Origin: Cryptomeria japonica
Taxonomy: Eukaryota > Streptophyta > Pinopsida > Cupressales > Cupressaceae
Length of the DNA stretch: 64,000 nucleotides
Reading direction: 5' to 3'
Assembly (NCBI RefSeq): GCF_030272615.1
Contig: NC_081413.1
Location: 181,796,951-181,860,950, forward strand
This document shows, in pieces, positions 22,620 through 34,181 of the stretch. Made by a program: the position numbers and the translations under genes. How positions within the stretch are numbered: the first letter of the stretch is position 1; every line of letters begins with the position of its first letter. The notes below the pieces were generated by a model that saw nothing but the letters and a program-made list of their open reading frames with translations, was not told the DNA's origin and did no database searches.

Positions 22620-23950
22620 TGTTGTTTTGTGACCGGAAGGAAGAGCTAGTGAAGGGAACTACAACCGGTAGGTGAGTTTGTGGAGTGAACCAGTATTGTT
22701 AAGTATTGAAGAGTTGAACTGGTAAACCCTACCTATTGATTTGATAAACCCTAACTAATTAAGTTTGGTGAATTAGTTATATTGGTTTATGATCTGATGA
22801 TGAGCAGTAATGATTATGACATGTATGCATATTGTATGAAGGGAGTTTCAAAGTGTTTTAGGTGCATTGAGTTAACAATTTTTGTCTAGGGAATGAGAAA
22901 GTATATTGCATGTAATGCAAAATGCGTGATGATTTACTGAGTTCGATGAAGCGGTGATCAAGGAGCACTCAAGGTTTTCTTGAATGATGTGCAGAGATTG
23001 TTAGGTAATCCAACGATCATACTTGAACCAACTTGTTTGTAATCTCTATGAGAGAATTAGGTTTTTGTTGTGTTACCAACCTATTGATTTGTTTATAAGG
23101 TCAAGAGTTGTTTTGTTTGAGTGTTGGGAAAGTTTCAGTTGAGTGTGTGGTTGCCTAACTAGATGATGTATCTATAGTTTGTGTAAAGGCAAATATGAGC
23201 ATGAAAAGAATCTGAACAAGCAAGTGTAGTGCTATTCAAATAGATAAACAAATCCCTGTTATTTTTTAATAATTATAGCAGTTAAAATCCCTTATTTGGG
23301 TAAGCTCTAGTAAGCTTAGTGTTATTCAAATCCTCTAACTAGGTGGTCCATTAGCTTGGATTTAAAATCCTCTACCGAGGTTACTTCTCATAGGGTATTT
23401 CTTCTAATAGGGCATTATAGTTTATCCCTTAACTGGGTGGTCCCTAACAGGATCTGTTCTTAATAGTATTTTTTGTAAAAGCTTTAACATGCTTGGCTCC
23501 CTATAGGGTGAACTTCAGAAGAGTTCAAATAGTTTAACTTGTGAGTCTCATCTCACCATGGTTTTTCCCATTTGGGTTTCCACGTCAAAAATATTGTATC
23601 AAGTGGTGAATATTTTTGTGGTTATGTTTTCTATGGTTGATTTTCTTAACTACTTAATCCACTTTGATAAGTTATGTTAACTGGCATCATATGAAATGAG
23701 GTTTTACTTATGCCAGTAAAAGTATTTGGATGTTTGTGAGTTTCAATTTGTTTACTATTATTCTATTGTAATAGTCAACTGGTTTATCTTGACATTGATA
23801 TTGCATTTATAGTTCAGTGGTTTAACTTGTCAGTTTAAAGTTTACTTTGAGAGGTTGATTCTAAGATTGGTGAAAGTTTATATCAAATTTTCTATCTACT
23901 GATTCACCCTCCCCTCTCAGTAAGTTGACTGGATCCTTATTCTTTCATCA
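22620..23950 (+). repeat. Probable solo LTR F inside H
   Basis: About 1.33 kb, TGTTGTTTTGTG...TTTCATCA, with its own CCATGGTTTTTCCC..GGGTTTCCACG block (about 23557-23586) and C-rich terminal box (about 23904-23922). It also has A-like segments such as 'ATCCTCTAACTAGGTGGTCC'. Because H also has one block and one box in the right spacing once F is removed, F reads as a nested LTR. Flanks TATAA and TACCA match only in part, so the exact edges are uncertain. Its first base lies within B's target duplication. Confidence 0.55.
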
Positions 23951-24051
23951 TACCATCATGGTTGCATTAAGTGGTTGAAGAATCGGATTAAAAATGTTAA
24001 AATTTGAAGAACACTGATTCAGCCCCCTCCCAGTGTTCCTTGATTCCAACA

Positions 24052-24610
24052 TAGATGACCTTCTTAGGATTCAAGACTTCAAATATCATCTTGCAAGACA
24101 ACAAGCCAGTCATTCTCATAAAAGTGTTTCTTCTTCAAAACCTTCATTTTCTTCATTTCATCAAATTCATGATCACAATGTCAAAGATTGTCCCTATTTT
24201 TAAAATTCAATAAAAGAACTTATCGATAGTGGTAAAGTTAAAATCATGGATGACAATCCTTATTCTTCTAATAATACATTTTATCCTTAATCTCAAAAGA
24301 ATAAGCCTATACTCATTAATGATCAAGAAATATTAGCAACTAGAATCTTTTGGAAATTGAAGTATGGAATGAATTTTGTTTTTCCTTTTGTGAATTTTAC
24401 CAATAAATATAAAGAAGGAAATGCATGTTGTCTTTTTCATCATGGCGGTTCTCATTCTCTTGGAAAGTGTAAAGCATTTAAGGATTTTTTTCAATAACAA
24501 TTCAATTGTGCTCTTATGTGTCTTTCAATAGATCTTTCTCTCTTTATAGGTGAAAAGGTAGTGCCTTAGCACTCCTTTCACCCTCATGTTTCTCCTCACG
24601 CTATGATATA
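24052..24610 (+). pseudogene. G1 gag, second part with CHHC zinc knuckle
   Basis: In register with the part before H, the frame has a decayed knuckle (SFHQIHDHNVKDC, first Cys replaced by Ser) and then CLFHHGGSHSLGKC, of form C-x2-H-x4-H-x4-C, at about 24429-24470. This His-rich variant is the kind seen in some plant gypsy gag proteins and recurs here in J and K. Several in-frame stops occur. No protease follows before the non-coding repeats. Confidence 0.6.
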
Positions 24611-25212
24611 AGTAGTTAACTTATTTGGGAGATCTTTGTCATTAGAGGTGGTGCTTTTTCAAATTCAAACATCTTGGGGTAGCAACATGCTCCTCTTTTA
24701 TCTCTATCAATTCTCTTATCTTTTCACCATTTCCTTTTATGGGTTGCATTATTCATAAACTAATTTCATTTTTTGCATGGAATTATCCTTCATGCGAGCA
24801 CATGTTTGTTCCTTGGTTAGGACCTATTCCTTGATTGAAATGGTATATCTTTTATGAATAATCTCTCCTTATAGATCTTTTGTGATCCCTCTTCTATCTC
24901 TCTCTTTCTCTTTGAAGGTATTACCTCTTCTTTTGTGTTGTATTATTCATAACATGATGTCCTTTCTTGCATAGGGTTATCCTTCATGCGAGCACATGAT
25001 TTTTCCTTGGTTAGGATCTATTCTTTATTTAAAATGGCATGTCTCTTATGAATAACCTTTCTTTAGAAGATGTGTAGTTCTTCTCCTTTTTCTATTTCTC
25101 TCTTTCTATCTACTGTATCACTATTCCCTTTAGGGATTACATTTTTCATGTGTTGATATCCTTTCTTGCAATGGTATGTCTCTTATGATTAATCCCTCCT
25201 TAGCAAAATATG

Positions 25213-25286
<74 letters not shown>

Positions 25287-25445
25287 GAAGATTACATCTT
25301 ATTTTGAGTTGCATTTTACATATACTAATGTCTTTTCATGCATTATATATTTATTCATGTGATTATATTGTGCATTTTCTTATTCCTAATCTCTCCTTAG
25401 AGGATTGCATAACTCTTCTCATTGCCCTTACACTTTGGGGGCAAT

Positions 25446-25483
<38 letters not shown>

Positions 25484-26375
25484 AGGATCCACCTTTCCTT
25501 TGTTGAGTGGTGTTTGTTTCATGATTTGGTGTCATTTCTTGTGTGAAGTTGTTGTTTTCTCAAGGATTCTCTCTTATACAAGAGGTGTAAGTCCTTGGCT
25601 AAAACCTCTTCTTCACTTGGCGATGTACATCTATCATAAACTTACCCCTCACATTGGGTCAAAAGTGTGTCATCTTTCATCAAGAATCCCTTTCACCTAG
25701 AAATGGGAGAAAGGTCTGAATTCTTGTTCTCCTTCCCTTCTTTTGGTAGAAGATGTTATGTTTGTTCAAGATAGCTCCTCTTAGAGGTAGATGTATTTTG
25801 AGTAAAGATCTCTTCTCCTCCAAGGATCTCCTTTACACTCATTACAACATATCTCTTTTCCAACTATCTTATCCTTTCTTGAAAAGTATTCCCTCTCTAG
25901 CTTGGATTTATGATATTGTTGCCTAAAGGATATCTCCTAGTGTTGAAGCATGGTATGCTTGTTTCTAGCTTCCTTAAGACATCGACAAAGGGCTTTGTTG
26001 TCATCTTAATGGGGGACACCCATATCACTCCCTTTGTATCATATTGTACTATACTTTTTGTATATCAATTTTGCATGTCTTAAATGGGGTGTTCATTCTC
26101 ATAATGAGAGTAAACAAACTCTTAGAGTGAGATGCTTCACACACAAAACTAGACACAACATTTGATATATGTCTTAGACAAGGTTACACATCATTGAAAC
26201 TAGAGAAAATCTCTTACATGGGATGTCCTTGAAACCATATATGTATCTGTCATTCACCCCTTGGCATTTTTATTTACATTAAATGTCTTAAAAAAGTTGA
26301 CGCACACTCAAAACCAAACGAAACAAACTCTTAAACGAGGTGCTATACAATTGAAACCAGACATCACTTTCACAC
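24611..26375 (+). repeat. G1 3' non-coding tandem repeats with CT microsatellites
   Basis: Units of about 200 bp begin near 24730, 24920, 25125 and 25285. Each has a TTGCATTATTCAT-like start, 'TTCATGCGAGCACATG' (first two units), TGGTATATCTTTTATGAATAATC and a CT-rich end. Two CT ends have expanded to pure (CT)n at 25216-25282 and 25447-25482. The region ends in a short CA repeat at the junction with copia I. No gene is seen. Assignment to G1 is by position. Confidence 0.55.
25216..25282. repeat. (CT)n microsatellite
   Basis: An uninterrupted dinucleotide run of about 67 bp. A second run, 25447-25482, lies 165 bp further on. Both are in the CT-rich ends of the 200-bp units. Confidence 0.95.
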
Positions 26376-26385
26376 ACACACAAGG

Positions 26386-27546
26386 ATGAGTGGAACTACT
26401 AGAATAGGGCTAGACTATTCCTACTCTCCTCCCCAACAAGATAAATCTAATGATGTTCTTTATCTTATTCATACTGATTTGTGTGGCCCTGGTAGAGTTA
26501 AAAGTTTTCAAGGTGATAGATATTTCATGCTAATCATTGATGATTATTATAGAATGATGTGGGTTACTTTTCTAAGGGAAAAATTTGAAGCATTTGAAAA
26601 GTTTAAAATCTTTAATGCTAAAGTAGAAACTGAGGCATGATTTAAGATTAAATCTTTGAGGTCAGATCATGGTGGATCATTCACATCCGATGAGTTTAAT
26701 AACTTTTGTAAGAAGCATGGTATAAGAAGACAATTTTCTACTCCCTGAGCACCTCAGCAGAATGGAGTTGTGGAAAGGAAGAACATAAATATCTTGGATG
26801 CTACTAGAGCAATGATGATGGAAACTAGTCTACCTCATATCTACTGGAGAGAAGCAGTGAGCACAATGGTTTTGTCAAAGGAGAAACTGGTAGGACACCT
26901 TATGAATTATGGTTTGGCAATACACCTATAGTTAGGTATTTTAGACTTTGGTAGTGAATGTTATATTAGGAGAGATGATATCATTGGAAAATTTGATCCT
27001 AGATGTGGTTAAGGCATATGGATGTTATAAAAAGAGATTGCAGAGAATTGTGGAGAATGCTAATGTCAAAGTGGATGAGTTTAATAGAGGTCAAATCAGA
27101 GTTTATGAGAAGGAACTGGTGGTGGAAATGATTATATCTGAAATGGTAGCACCTTTACCGAAAAAGAGTGTTGAACCAATTACTCCGACAATATCAAAAA
27201 AGTTTAGAGTAACTGAAGAACCAAGAAGAGGAACAGACAGTCAGAAGACTCCTTGGTATGTGAGATTGAATCATTTAGAAGATATAATCCTTGGGGATAA
27301 GAACAATGGAGTAATGACAACAAGAAGACTGACAACTAATGAGGTATGTTCAATTTCACAAGTTGAGCTGGTATCAATAATTGAGGCATGTAAAGATGAA
27401 TATTGGTTGAAAGCTATGGAAGAAGAATTAGATCAGATTAAGAAAACTAACACATGGACTTTGGTTCCCCGGCCTAAAAATAAGAATGTTATTGGAACTA
27501 AATGGGTTTTTTAGGAATAAATTGAATGAGGATGGTCAAGTTATAA
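26386..27546 (+). pseudogene. Copia I integrase and start of RT
   Basis: The integrase core is HTDLCGPG (Asp), LRSDHGGSF (Asp) and PQQNGVVERKN (Glu). It is interrupted by TGA at 26638-26640 and by a TGA just before APQQNG, where the family has Arg (STPRTPQQNG-like). A second open stretch, 26948-27514, covers the linker and the beginning of RT (TNTWTLVPRPKNKNVIGTKW). The frame breaks at 27514 and J interrupts at 27551. The N-terminal zinc domain is lost with the truncation. Confidence 0.85.
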
Positions 27547-27551
27547 GGAAT
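27547..27551 (+). other. Target-site duplication of J (left copy)
   Basis: GGAAT, repeated exactly at 35413-35417. Both copies lie within the RT codons of I. Confidence 0.95.
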
Positions 27552-28794
27552 TGTAAAGCGGAAAAATCAAACCCTAGGTGTTCCCCCCACTCCACTCCAA
27601 GGAGAGAGAAAAGAGGGTCACTAGGGTTGATGGTTTTCACTTAGGAGAGACTTTACATTCAAAAGAGGGGCTGAAACCCACAAGATCCAATCCCACACAA
27701 TGCAAGACTAGATTCTAAATGAGTTTCAAGGGTTAAGACATCAAGGATACCCTCTTTTGTAAAGAATGTAGATAGAATGATTGAACTAGGAATGCATGTA
27801 AAGTAAGAAAGATTCGCTTATAGATGGAGATAGGGACATAGGATGAAGCTACGGACCTGAAATTAGCAGTAAAATGTTGAGATGGTGCTATTCTGCAAAT
27901 TTGAGCGAAAGTTGTCGGGATGATGGCGCCCGGAGTGCACACGGTCCTCCAAAAAATCCGCGAAACGAAGGGGGATCTGTTCGTCTCTGCACAAGGATTC
28001 CAGATCTTCAATTATAGCCGCATACCTGCAACCTACACATAGAAAAGAGAGGATGATTGGGGGGTTAGGGATTAGGGGTTTGCCTTTAGGTCAAACCCCG
28101 GTTTTGGAATTAACCAAGAAATGAGAATGCTGTAAATGTAAATGTTTGTAATGTAAACAAGTACTGATACCTTGTTGTAAGAATGTTTGTATTCTTACAT
28201 GCGAAGGTGTAATGATGTTGTATGTTGTATGTTGTAAGTGATCTCCTCTTCAATGGTTGAATCCTTGTCTTGAATGCAACACCTAGCCTTGAATGGAGAC
28301 TTAGAATGCTCAATTGCTTGAATGTTTGAATGTTTGAATGTTGCTTCTGCATCTTGCTCTTGCTTATTTCCTTTCTTTCCCTTTCTAGGAGAGGTAAAGT
28401 AGTTTATATACTTGTCAATTAGGGTTGAGAGACTAATTTTTCCGACCTTAGGCCGACCTAGGAACATCATTTTCCAAATTGCAAACTTAAAGACTCGATG
28501 CCCAACAAGAGACCCGGTCCAAAATAGGGCCAGGGACCAAGGCGCTGGGCGCCATGGTCCTGGGGGACCAGGGTGCTAGCCGCCATGGTCTAGAAGGACC
28601 AGGGCGCTGGGGGCCATGGTCCCACCTCCTGAGACAACAGGGTGCAAGGAAGGATCATGCCAAGGTGCAGAAATATGCAGTTTTTGATGTCACAAGCAGG
28701 TTTCGGGGTCTCCATTCAGGTTCAATGTTGTGCTGCCATCGTGAAGACCCAAATGCAGTAGAAATTGCAAGTGTCGCAATTTTAGGATGCTACA
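27552..28794 (-). repeat. 3' LTR of J
   Basis: 1,243 bp. In minus sense it runs TGTAGC...CTTTACA. A TATA box (minus sense TATATAAACT, 28401-28410) sets transcription leftwards. Between 28535 and 28620 three tandem palindromic units (GGCGCTGGGCGCCATGGTCC type) occur, where the partner LTR has two. A GTGCAC-loop hairpin lies at 27935-27940. Confidence 0.93.
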
Positions 28795-29558
28795 TTTAGC
28801 CCCCACTTTAGCGGGAGTATAAGTGTATGCCCATACTTCTGGTAAAGTACAAGGAAACAACATTGAAAAACTTTCACCATGTTAAGGAGGCAAGATACAC
28901 CAAGCCCCCAGTGGACTAAGGATCTTACGACTTCGATTGACAAAGTAAAAGGGAAGATCATGAGGGAGAACCATGATGGTCAGTAGTAAGGTTCCCTCAA
29001 TATGAGTCATGCAAGAAAAATACCAAAATTTTTCAAGGCAAAGCTATGTTTGCGAAGAAATTTTTAAGCATCTTGAAGAGATATGAACAGGGTGTATGCA
29101 CCCCTACGTTAAAGCGATCGCACATGCCTCATCGGGGGTGATTTCTTTAAGGTAGTGATACATATAAGAAATGACAAGGGAAAGGAGCACGCTATCACAA
29201 GGATTTAGCCCCCAAGTGTGAGATAAGCCCAAAGATAATAGACACAAAACACAAATCAAGAGGTGACTTTGCTTTCCTCGGGGTCAGTATGCTGTATGAC
29301 AATTCATGTATATCATATGTATGTATGCATAATTGTTCTTCATTCCCCAATCAAGGAAGGTCACCTAGAAGAAGGGAACACATGTGTCTTTTGAGTCAAC
29401 ATGAGAGAGACCAAAAGAGATCTCAATGCTTTGCATCGTCCTCAAGTAAACAACACTAAGGACAACAAATAGAAGAATGAGAATAACACATAGAAGAGGT
29501 AACAAAAGAGATCAAGAGAGGAGGAGAGAGTCTTCTATGCTAATGAAACTAGTCTAGT
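28795..29558 (-). other. J polypurine tract and 3' non-coding region
   Basis: AGTGGGGGCTAAA (minus strand, 28795-28807) abuts the LTR. The rest has no extended frame on either strand, only short gypsy-like CCCCC/GGGGG blocks (for example around 28904 and 29210). Nothing resembling RT or integrase remnants is visible. Confidence 0.65.
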
Positions 29559-30040
29559 ACGTCATCTACCCCCTGATCTTGTTGATCAATATTTTGGGAA
29601 GGCAGGAAACACGCTAGAGGAGGAACATCCAACATAGCAGATGGAGCTATCACAAGATCCAAACAAGGGCTATGTTCATGTTCCAAGCCACGTTGTTCTT
29701 GTCTAGGAGCTAGGATAAGTGCTTTAGAAAATTCGTTAGATAAATGGTTATCAACATCAACATATTCATATTCACTATCAGAAGAAAGAGGAGTAACATT
29801 TTCATCATGAATAACATTTTCATCTATATCATCATCAAGATTTATAAAAATAGGATCTTTAACTCACACAGGATCAAGACCATCATGCATCTTATGTTTA
29901 GGAGATTTTGGCTCAATTTTTGGCTGAGGAGAAAATGGAATAATACTAGCTGAAGGTGTTTTTGGGGATTGCAAAGTTTGAGAAGCAGCTGCCTGAGCTC
30001 TAAGACGACGCTTTCGTCGGTGTTCACGTGTAGAACGATT
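29559..30040 (-). pseudogene. J polyprotein C-terminal tail
   Basis: After the TGA at 30041-30043 the same frame continues with an Arg-rich stretch (RNRSTREHRRKRRLRAQ), another TGA near 29866, and an acidic stretch (INLDDDIDENVIHDE...SSDSEYEYVD) to a TAG near 29550. The first stop fits CGA to TGA. A basic then acidic tail with no enzyme motif ends the polyprotein. Confidence 0.6.
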
Positions 30041-32035
30041 TCATCTAGTCTTAGTAGGAAGTTGAGAAGATTGAGGAGGAGGAATGTTCTCATCCTTTTC
30101 ACTTGGGTGTTTAGGTTGTAGTCTCTTAGGTTGAATAATAGGGGAAGAGGAAGGTCTCTTCTCTCTATAAGAGGAAGGAGGAGGAACTGCTAGATATAAG
30201 GGAGGAATATTTGGTTTAGGAAGGAGACCAAGTCCATCATGATGAGGAGGTATAGGTCTACTTTTAGGAAGTTTATTAGTCATAGACGTAGTCACATTCA
30301 TAGGGATAGGTTGGGAATCTTCTTGAGGAAAGACATTAGTTTTATCTTTCAAAGGAAGAACTTCCTTCTCAAGAACAATAGGAATATCAAGTTTGGGTGT
30401 TCTAGGTTCACTTAGAGATAGGATCATATCTTTTTTCCACTTTTGATAAGATTTGAAAACATGATCACTCTGCGGTGGAAGAGATTGGAATTGTTTAGGC
30501 CAAAAATAATCAATAGGAATGCTAGAAGTTCTTTCAGCTGGTTTAAAGAGACTATGATTGATAGTAACAACTTCACCATTATGGGGAAATTTCAAGCACT
30601 TGTGAATAGGAGAAGCAATAGCTTTCATGGAAGATAGCATAGGATAGCCTAGCTTCACACGAAATTGTTCGGATGATGGAATAATAGCAAAGTATACATC
30701 AAGGGGTTTGTTATGGACTTCAATAGGTAATGTAATAGAACCAATTGCAAGAGAAGAAAATGCATCAAATAATTTCACAACCATATTTGTTTTGTCATAG
30801 ATCACTTGATTCAATTGCAAAGTAAAAAGAAATTCTTTAGTAATGATATTAACCATACAAGAAGGATCAATAAGCACTCCACGGCAAGGTGTATTCTTGA
30901 CTTTTGCAACTATATATAAAGGACCATCAGGTTCCCTGATAGTTTCACTGGAATCAAATGTGATAGAAGGTTCTTTAGGAATTTTCTGCTGTTCCACAAA
31001 GTTAATCACATTCAGAGTCATAGACACAAGACTATCAGGTGACAAAGAGGAATCATTAGTCTCAATCACATTAGAGGTATGAGAAGGTAATGGGTCAGTA
31101 AAAATCTTAATATTTTGGTTAGGAGGAGCTACAGATGTGTTGCCTTTATCATTCACACCAGAAACAAAGATAGTATTATTATCAATCAAATCTTGAATTT
31201 TACCCTTTAAAGCAAAACATTTTTCAGTATCATGCCCAGGTTGATGATGAAATTGACAAAAAGATTTGTTATCAAAATAGGGCGAATTAATCTTTGCAAG
31301 ATCTATTTTCCTTATAGGAGGAAGAGTAAGCACATTTTGTTCCAATAACTTATTCATAATACTATGCAATGATTCATTCAAAGGAGTAAACTTTCTTTCT
31401 TTCTTGAAAAACTTAGAAATAGGAGGCACACTTGATGTTGCATTCACATTGTTGTTGATGATGTTTTCATTGAATTTAATTGACTCTCTATTCGGTTTAA
31501 ACTTCCCAAATGGTTGTTGACTACTATCACCCTTATCACTCGGAGCCATATGATTTGCTTGTTCCATTTGACTCACAGTTAGTTGATAATTGTGAAGAGT
31601 TGCGCACAACTGTTGGAAAGAAGTAAACTCAGAAAATAGAAGTTTTTCTCTAATATCTTTTTGTAAGTTAGAAATAAAGATTCTTTGAATATCATTGTTA
31701 GGTACTGGAAAAGAAATTTGAGCATACAGATGCTTATATCTACCAATGAAATCAGTCACTTTTTCTTTAACACCTTGTTTACAATGCATTAAATCAATCA
31801 AAGTAACATTAGGACTTATATTGTTTTGAAATTGTTGAATAAAAGCATTTGCAAGTTGTTCGAAAGAAGTAACAGAATAAGAAGGAAACAAGCAATACCA
31901 TTGTAGGGCTTTATCTCTTAATGTTCTAGTAAACAGTTTTGCAAGCAACCTTTGGTCATAAGCAAAATCGGTACATATTGTTTGAAAGGTCTTAACATGT
32001 GTTAGAGGATCACCCTTACCATTAAAAAGCTCCAA
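30041..32035 (-). CDS. J gag-protease, longest intact segment (664 residues)
   Basis: This is the longest open frame in the window. Residues 1-190 are a gypsy capsid (Retrotrans_gag): FNGKGDPLTHVKTF, LRDKALQWYCLFP and KVTDFIGRYKHLY. At about residues 260-273 lies CQFHHQPGHDTEKC, a C-x2-H-x4-H-x4-C knuckle. Around residue 388 a pepsin-like protease motif reads VLIDPSCMVNI, with D-P-S where D-S-G or D-G-G is usual, so activity is doubtful. The last 150 residues are Pro/Ser-rich. The Met at 32035 is internal: the same frame extends upstream to 32998 across four stops, so the open segment is a surviving part of a longer gene. Confidence 0.85.
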   Translation of the reverse strand: MELFNGKGDPLTHVKTFQTICTDFAYDQRLLAKLFTRTLRDKALQWYCLFPSYSVTSFEQLANAFIQQFQNNISPNVTLIDLMHCKQGVKEKVTDFIGRYKHLYAQISFPVPNNDIQRIFISNLQKDIREKLLFSEFTSFQQLCATLHNYQLTVSQMEQANHMAPSDKGDSSQQPFGKFKPNRESIKFNENIINNNVNATSSVPPISKFFKKERKFTPLNESLHSIMNKLLEQNVLTLPPIRKIDLAKINSPYFDNKSFCQFHHQPGHDTEKCFALKGKIQDLIDNNTIFVSGVNDKGNTSVAPPNQNIKIFTDPLPSHTSNVIETNDSSLSPDSLVSMTLNVINFVEQQKIPKEPSITFDSSETIREPDGPLYIVAKVKNTPCRGVLIDPSCMVNIITKEFLFTLQLNQVIYDKTNMVVKLFDAFSSLAIGSITLPIEVHNKPLDVYFAIIPSSEQFRVKLGYPMLSSMKAIASPIHKCLKFPHNGEVVTINHSLFKPAERTSSIPIDYFWPKQFQSLPPQSDHVFKSYQKWKKDMILSLSEPRTPKLDIPIVLEKEVLPLKDKTNVFPQEDSQPIPMNVTTSMTNKLPKSRPIPPHHDGLGLLPKPNIPPLYLAVPPPSSYREKRPSSSPIIQPKRLQPKHPSEKDENIPPPQSSQLPTKTR

Positions 32036-32998
32036 TTGTGGGATTTCAACATGCTTAGGGGGGATAGCTCAAACAATGTCAAGAGAAAGTGGGCTCGCAA
32101 CATCAAATGTGGGCACACTAGACTTAGATTGATTCATAGAGGCAATTTGTTGCTATAAAGAAGAGACAGTTTGTGCAAGATTGTTAATGGTTGCTTCAGT
32201 TGAAGAGTTCATATTAGACGTGTTAGATTGTCATGGAGGTATTATGTTATTGAAAGAAGGTATTGATTGAGAGTAAGGTGGTGGGACACTATGATAGTTA
32301 GTCATAGGAGATGGTTGGAAAGGAGGAACACTACAAGGAGGAATGGAAGGGTTGAATGAATTGCCCCCTTGCGTCGTGTTTATTTGTGGAGATGAAATAG
32401 GAACACTCATTGAAGGAATGAATGAAGAAGTTGGATTGAATGAAGGAAGAGGGTTGATTGAAGAAGAAGGATTGCCCCCATGACTGGTGATCATAGGTGG
32501 AATGTCTTGTATTGAAGTAGTCATTATGTTTGATGTAAAAGTAGGTATACTAGCAATAGAAGTTGTCAAAGGAATGGAATGATTAACTTGTGTAGGAGGT
32601 TGTGTATAACCTAAAGTTTCGGCACAACTTTTCATAGGCATCACATTCAAATCCACGATGTGTGCAATACTACGCAAAATATCAATTCCATTCTTATCAC
32701 TTTGAACCATACATTTTAGACCCTCAATTAATGAAAGAGCTTGACTATCGGGGTATTCTTGAGACATTCATTGTCTAAAATCATAAAATTGGTTATCCAA
32801 TTTCAAAAGTTGTTCTACAAAAACCTCATGGAGAGCTTCTTCATCATTAAGAGGATTAGAGGAATTACCCATGTTCTCATTAAAAAGGCCATTCAAATTA
32901 GGTTCCATCTCCTCGGTAATTACACCTTTGAAAGACTTAATTCTAAGGCTTCGTCTAACGGGAATAGTGTAAGTAGGGATTTTTGTTGTAAAACTCAT
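32036..32998 (-). pseudogene. J gag N-terminal region
   Basis: From ATG 32998 (MSFTTKIPTYTIPVRRSLR) the frame is shared with the downstream gag. It is interrupted by TGA at 32768-32770 and 32231-32233, TAG near 32153 and TGA near 32069. The middle (32231-32767) is Pro/Ser/Thr/Asn-rich with 'SIPPCSVPPFQ'-like repeats and no known domain. It is typical of the variable N-terminal region of plant gypsy gag proteins. Confidence 0.7.
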
Positions 32999-34164
32999 GC
33001 ACTAAAGAGAGAGAGAAGATTTTGAATTTTAGAGGTAGCAAATTTCAATAAAATCAGCCAATCTCCTAAATTTAAGCTGTTAAATACAATCAGGACAATC
33101 TCCCAAAATTTCGGAAAAAATGTCGGGGACTGTGGTGAACGGAGTGCACACGGTCCTCGCAACTTTTTTCAAAATTTTCAGGGGTGAAAGTTATGATGAT
33201 TTTAAAGCTAATCTGAAAAAATTGAGTGATTTTATGATCTGTAGCTAGGCCAAATTAAAGTTGCAATCAAAATTGAACCCTACCAAGATTGTTGAAAAAT
33301 GCAAATTTTGAATTTTGAAAAAGAGAGGGAAAATGAAATTTTGAATTTTATGATTTTAGAGGGAATACTGAAAGCAATGCTGGCTTTGAAATTTAAAAGT
33401 TGACTCAATTTCATGCAAAATTCAAATTTGAAAGTGGAAATCAAAGTTGCAGCAATTAAACACTTAATTTCAAAAGTCACAAACTGCAAAAATTTGAATA
33501 AAGCACTGAAATTTCGAATGAATGCTAACACACTTTTCAGATTTAGGACTGTAAGAAACACAATTTTGATATGAATTTTAATTTTGACAATTTTTTGAAT
33601 GATTATAAGCCTTAATCCCAGCAATCACTAGACCAACTTTGACTTTAATTTTGAAAGTGTTAGAATTGATAAAATCAGCCAAAATTCTGGATTTTAGCAG
33701 GAAAATACAGTAAGATCTAGCTCCCGAAATTTCAGAAAAAATGTCAGGGACAATGGCGCTTGGGGTGCACACGGTCCTCGTAACTTTTTTCAAAATTTTC
33801 AGGGATGACAGATATTATGATTTTGTTGCGGAATCCAAAGTTACAGTCTATTTGGAGGTGTTTTGATCAGTGAAATCATTGGTTAAAGGTTGAATCAAGA
33901 AGGTTTTAAAAATTAGGGTTTTGACACTTAACCACTTAATTTTCAAAAGTAAAGCACAAATATGAATTGACAATTTGCAATAGAAGGGTAGATCTAAAAC
34001 AAGCATTAACATTTAAACATTTCACAAGCTCAATTATTAAAAAGAAATTTTTAGGGTTTTTATGCAATTAACCTCTAAAATTTGCAAAAGATCAAACATG
34101 GAAATGTAATTAAGGAAGCAAATTTTTCAGATCTAACCATGAATAATCAGAATTAGGATGTTCA
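32999..34164 (-). other. J leader with duplicated hairpin region
   Basis: About 1.17 kb, AT-rich and non-coding. Two copies of a roughly 150-bp block (about 33042-33195 and 33668-33815), 626 bp apart, share AAAATCAGCCAA, AAAATGTC(A/G)GGGAC, GTGCACACGGTCCTCG and TTTTTTCAAAATTTTCAGGG. Each holds a short hairpin with the palindromic loop GTGCAC. Confidence 0.75.
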
Positions 34165-34181
34165 TGTCGGGTTCACCAAAA
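34165..34181 (-). other. Presumed primer binding site of J
   Basis: The minus strand reads TTTTGGTGAACCCGACA directly after the LTR end CTTTACA. The position and the match with G1 support a primer site. The tRNA was not identified. Confidence 0.6.

Larger units (their letters stand above)
7233..24051 (+). repeat. Solo LTR H, interrupted by F and B
   Basis: Removing inner insertions leaves 7233-8324 plus 23951-24051, about 1.19 kb, running TGTTGTCATTC...GATTCCAACA. TAGAT follows it at 24052-24056. On the left TAGA(T) precedes it, with one T apparently lost. The G1 gag frame continues across the site. It carries the standard blocks: GTGGTTTTTCC..TTTCCACG at about 8143-8182 and a C-rich terminal box at about 24015-24030, about 200 bp apart when joined, as in the LTR of I. 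Its terminus closely resembles that of the B LTR, so H may come from a relative of B. Confidence 0.7.

Noticed and set aside
25216-25482. Regular short repeats suggestive of an array
   Set aside because: Plain CT dinucleotide runs, no spacer-repeat structure, and not a prokaryotic context, so not a CRISPR array.
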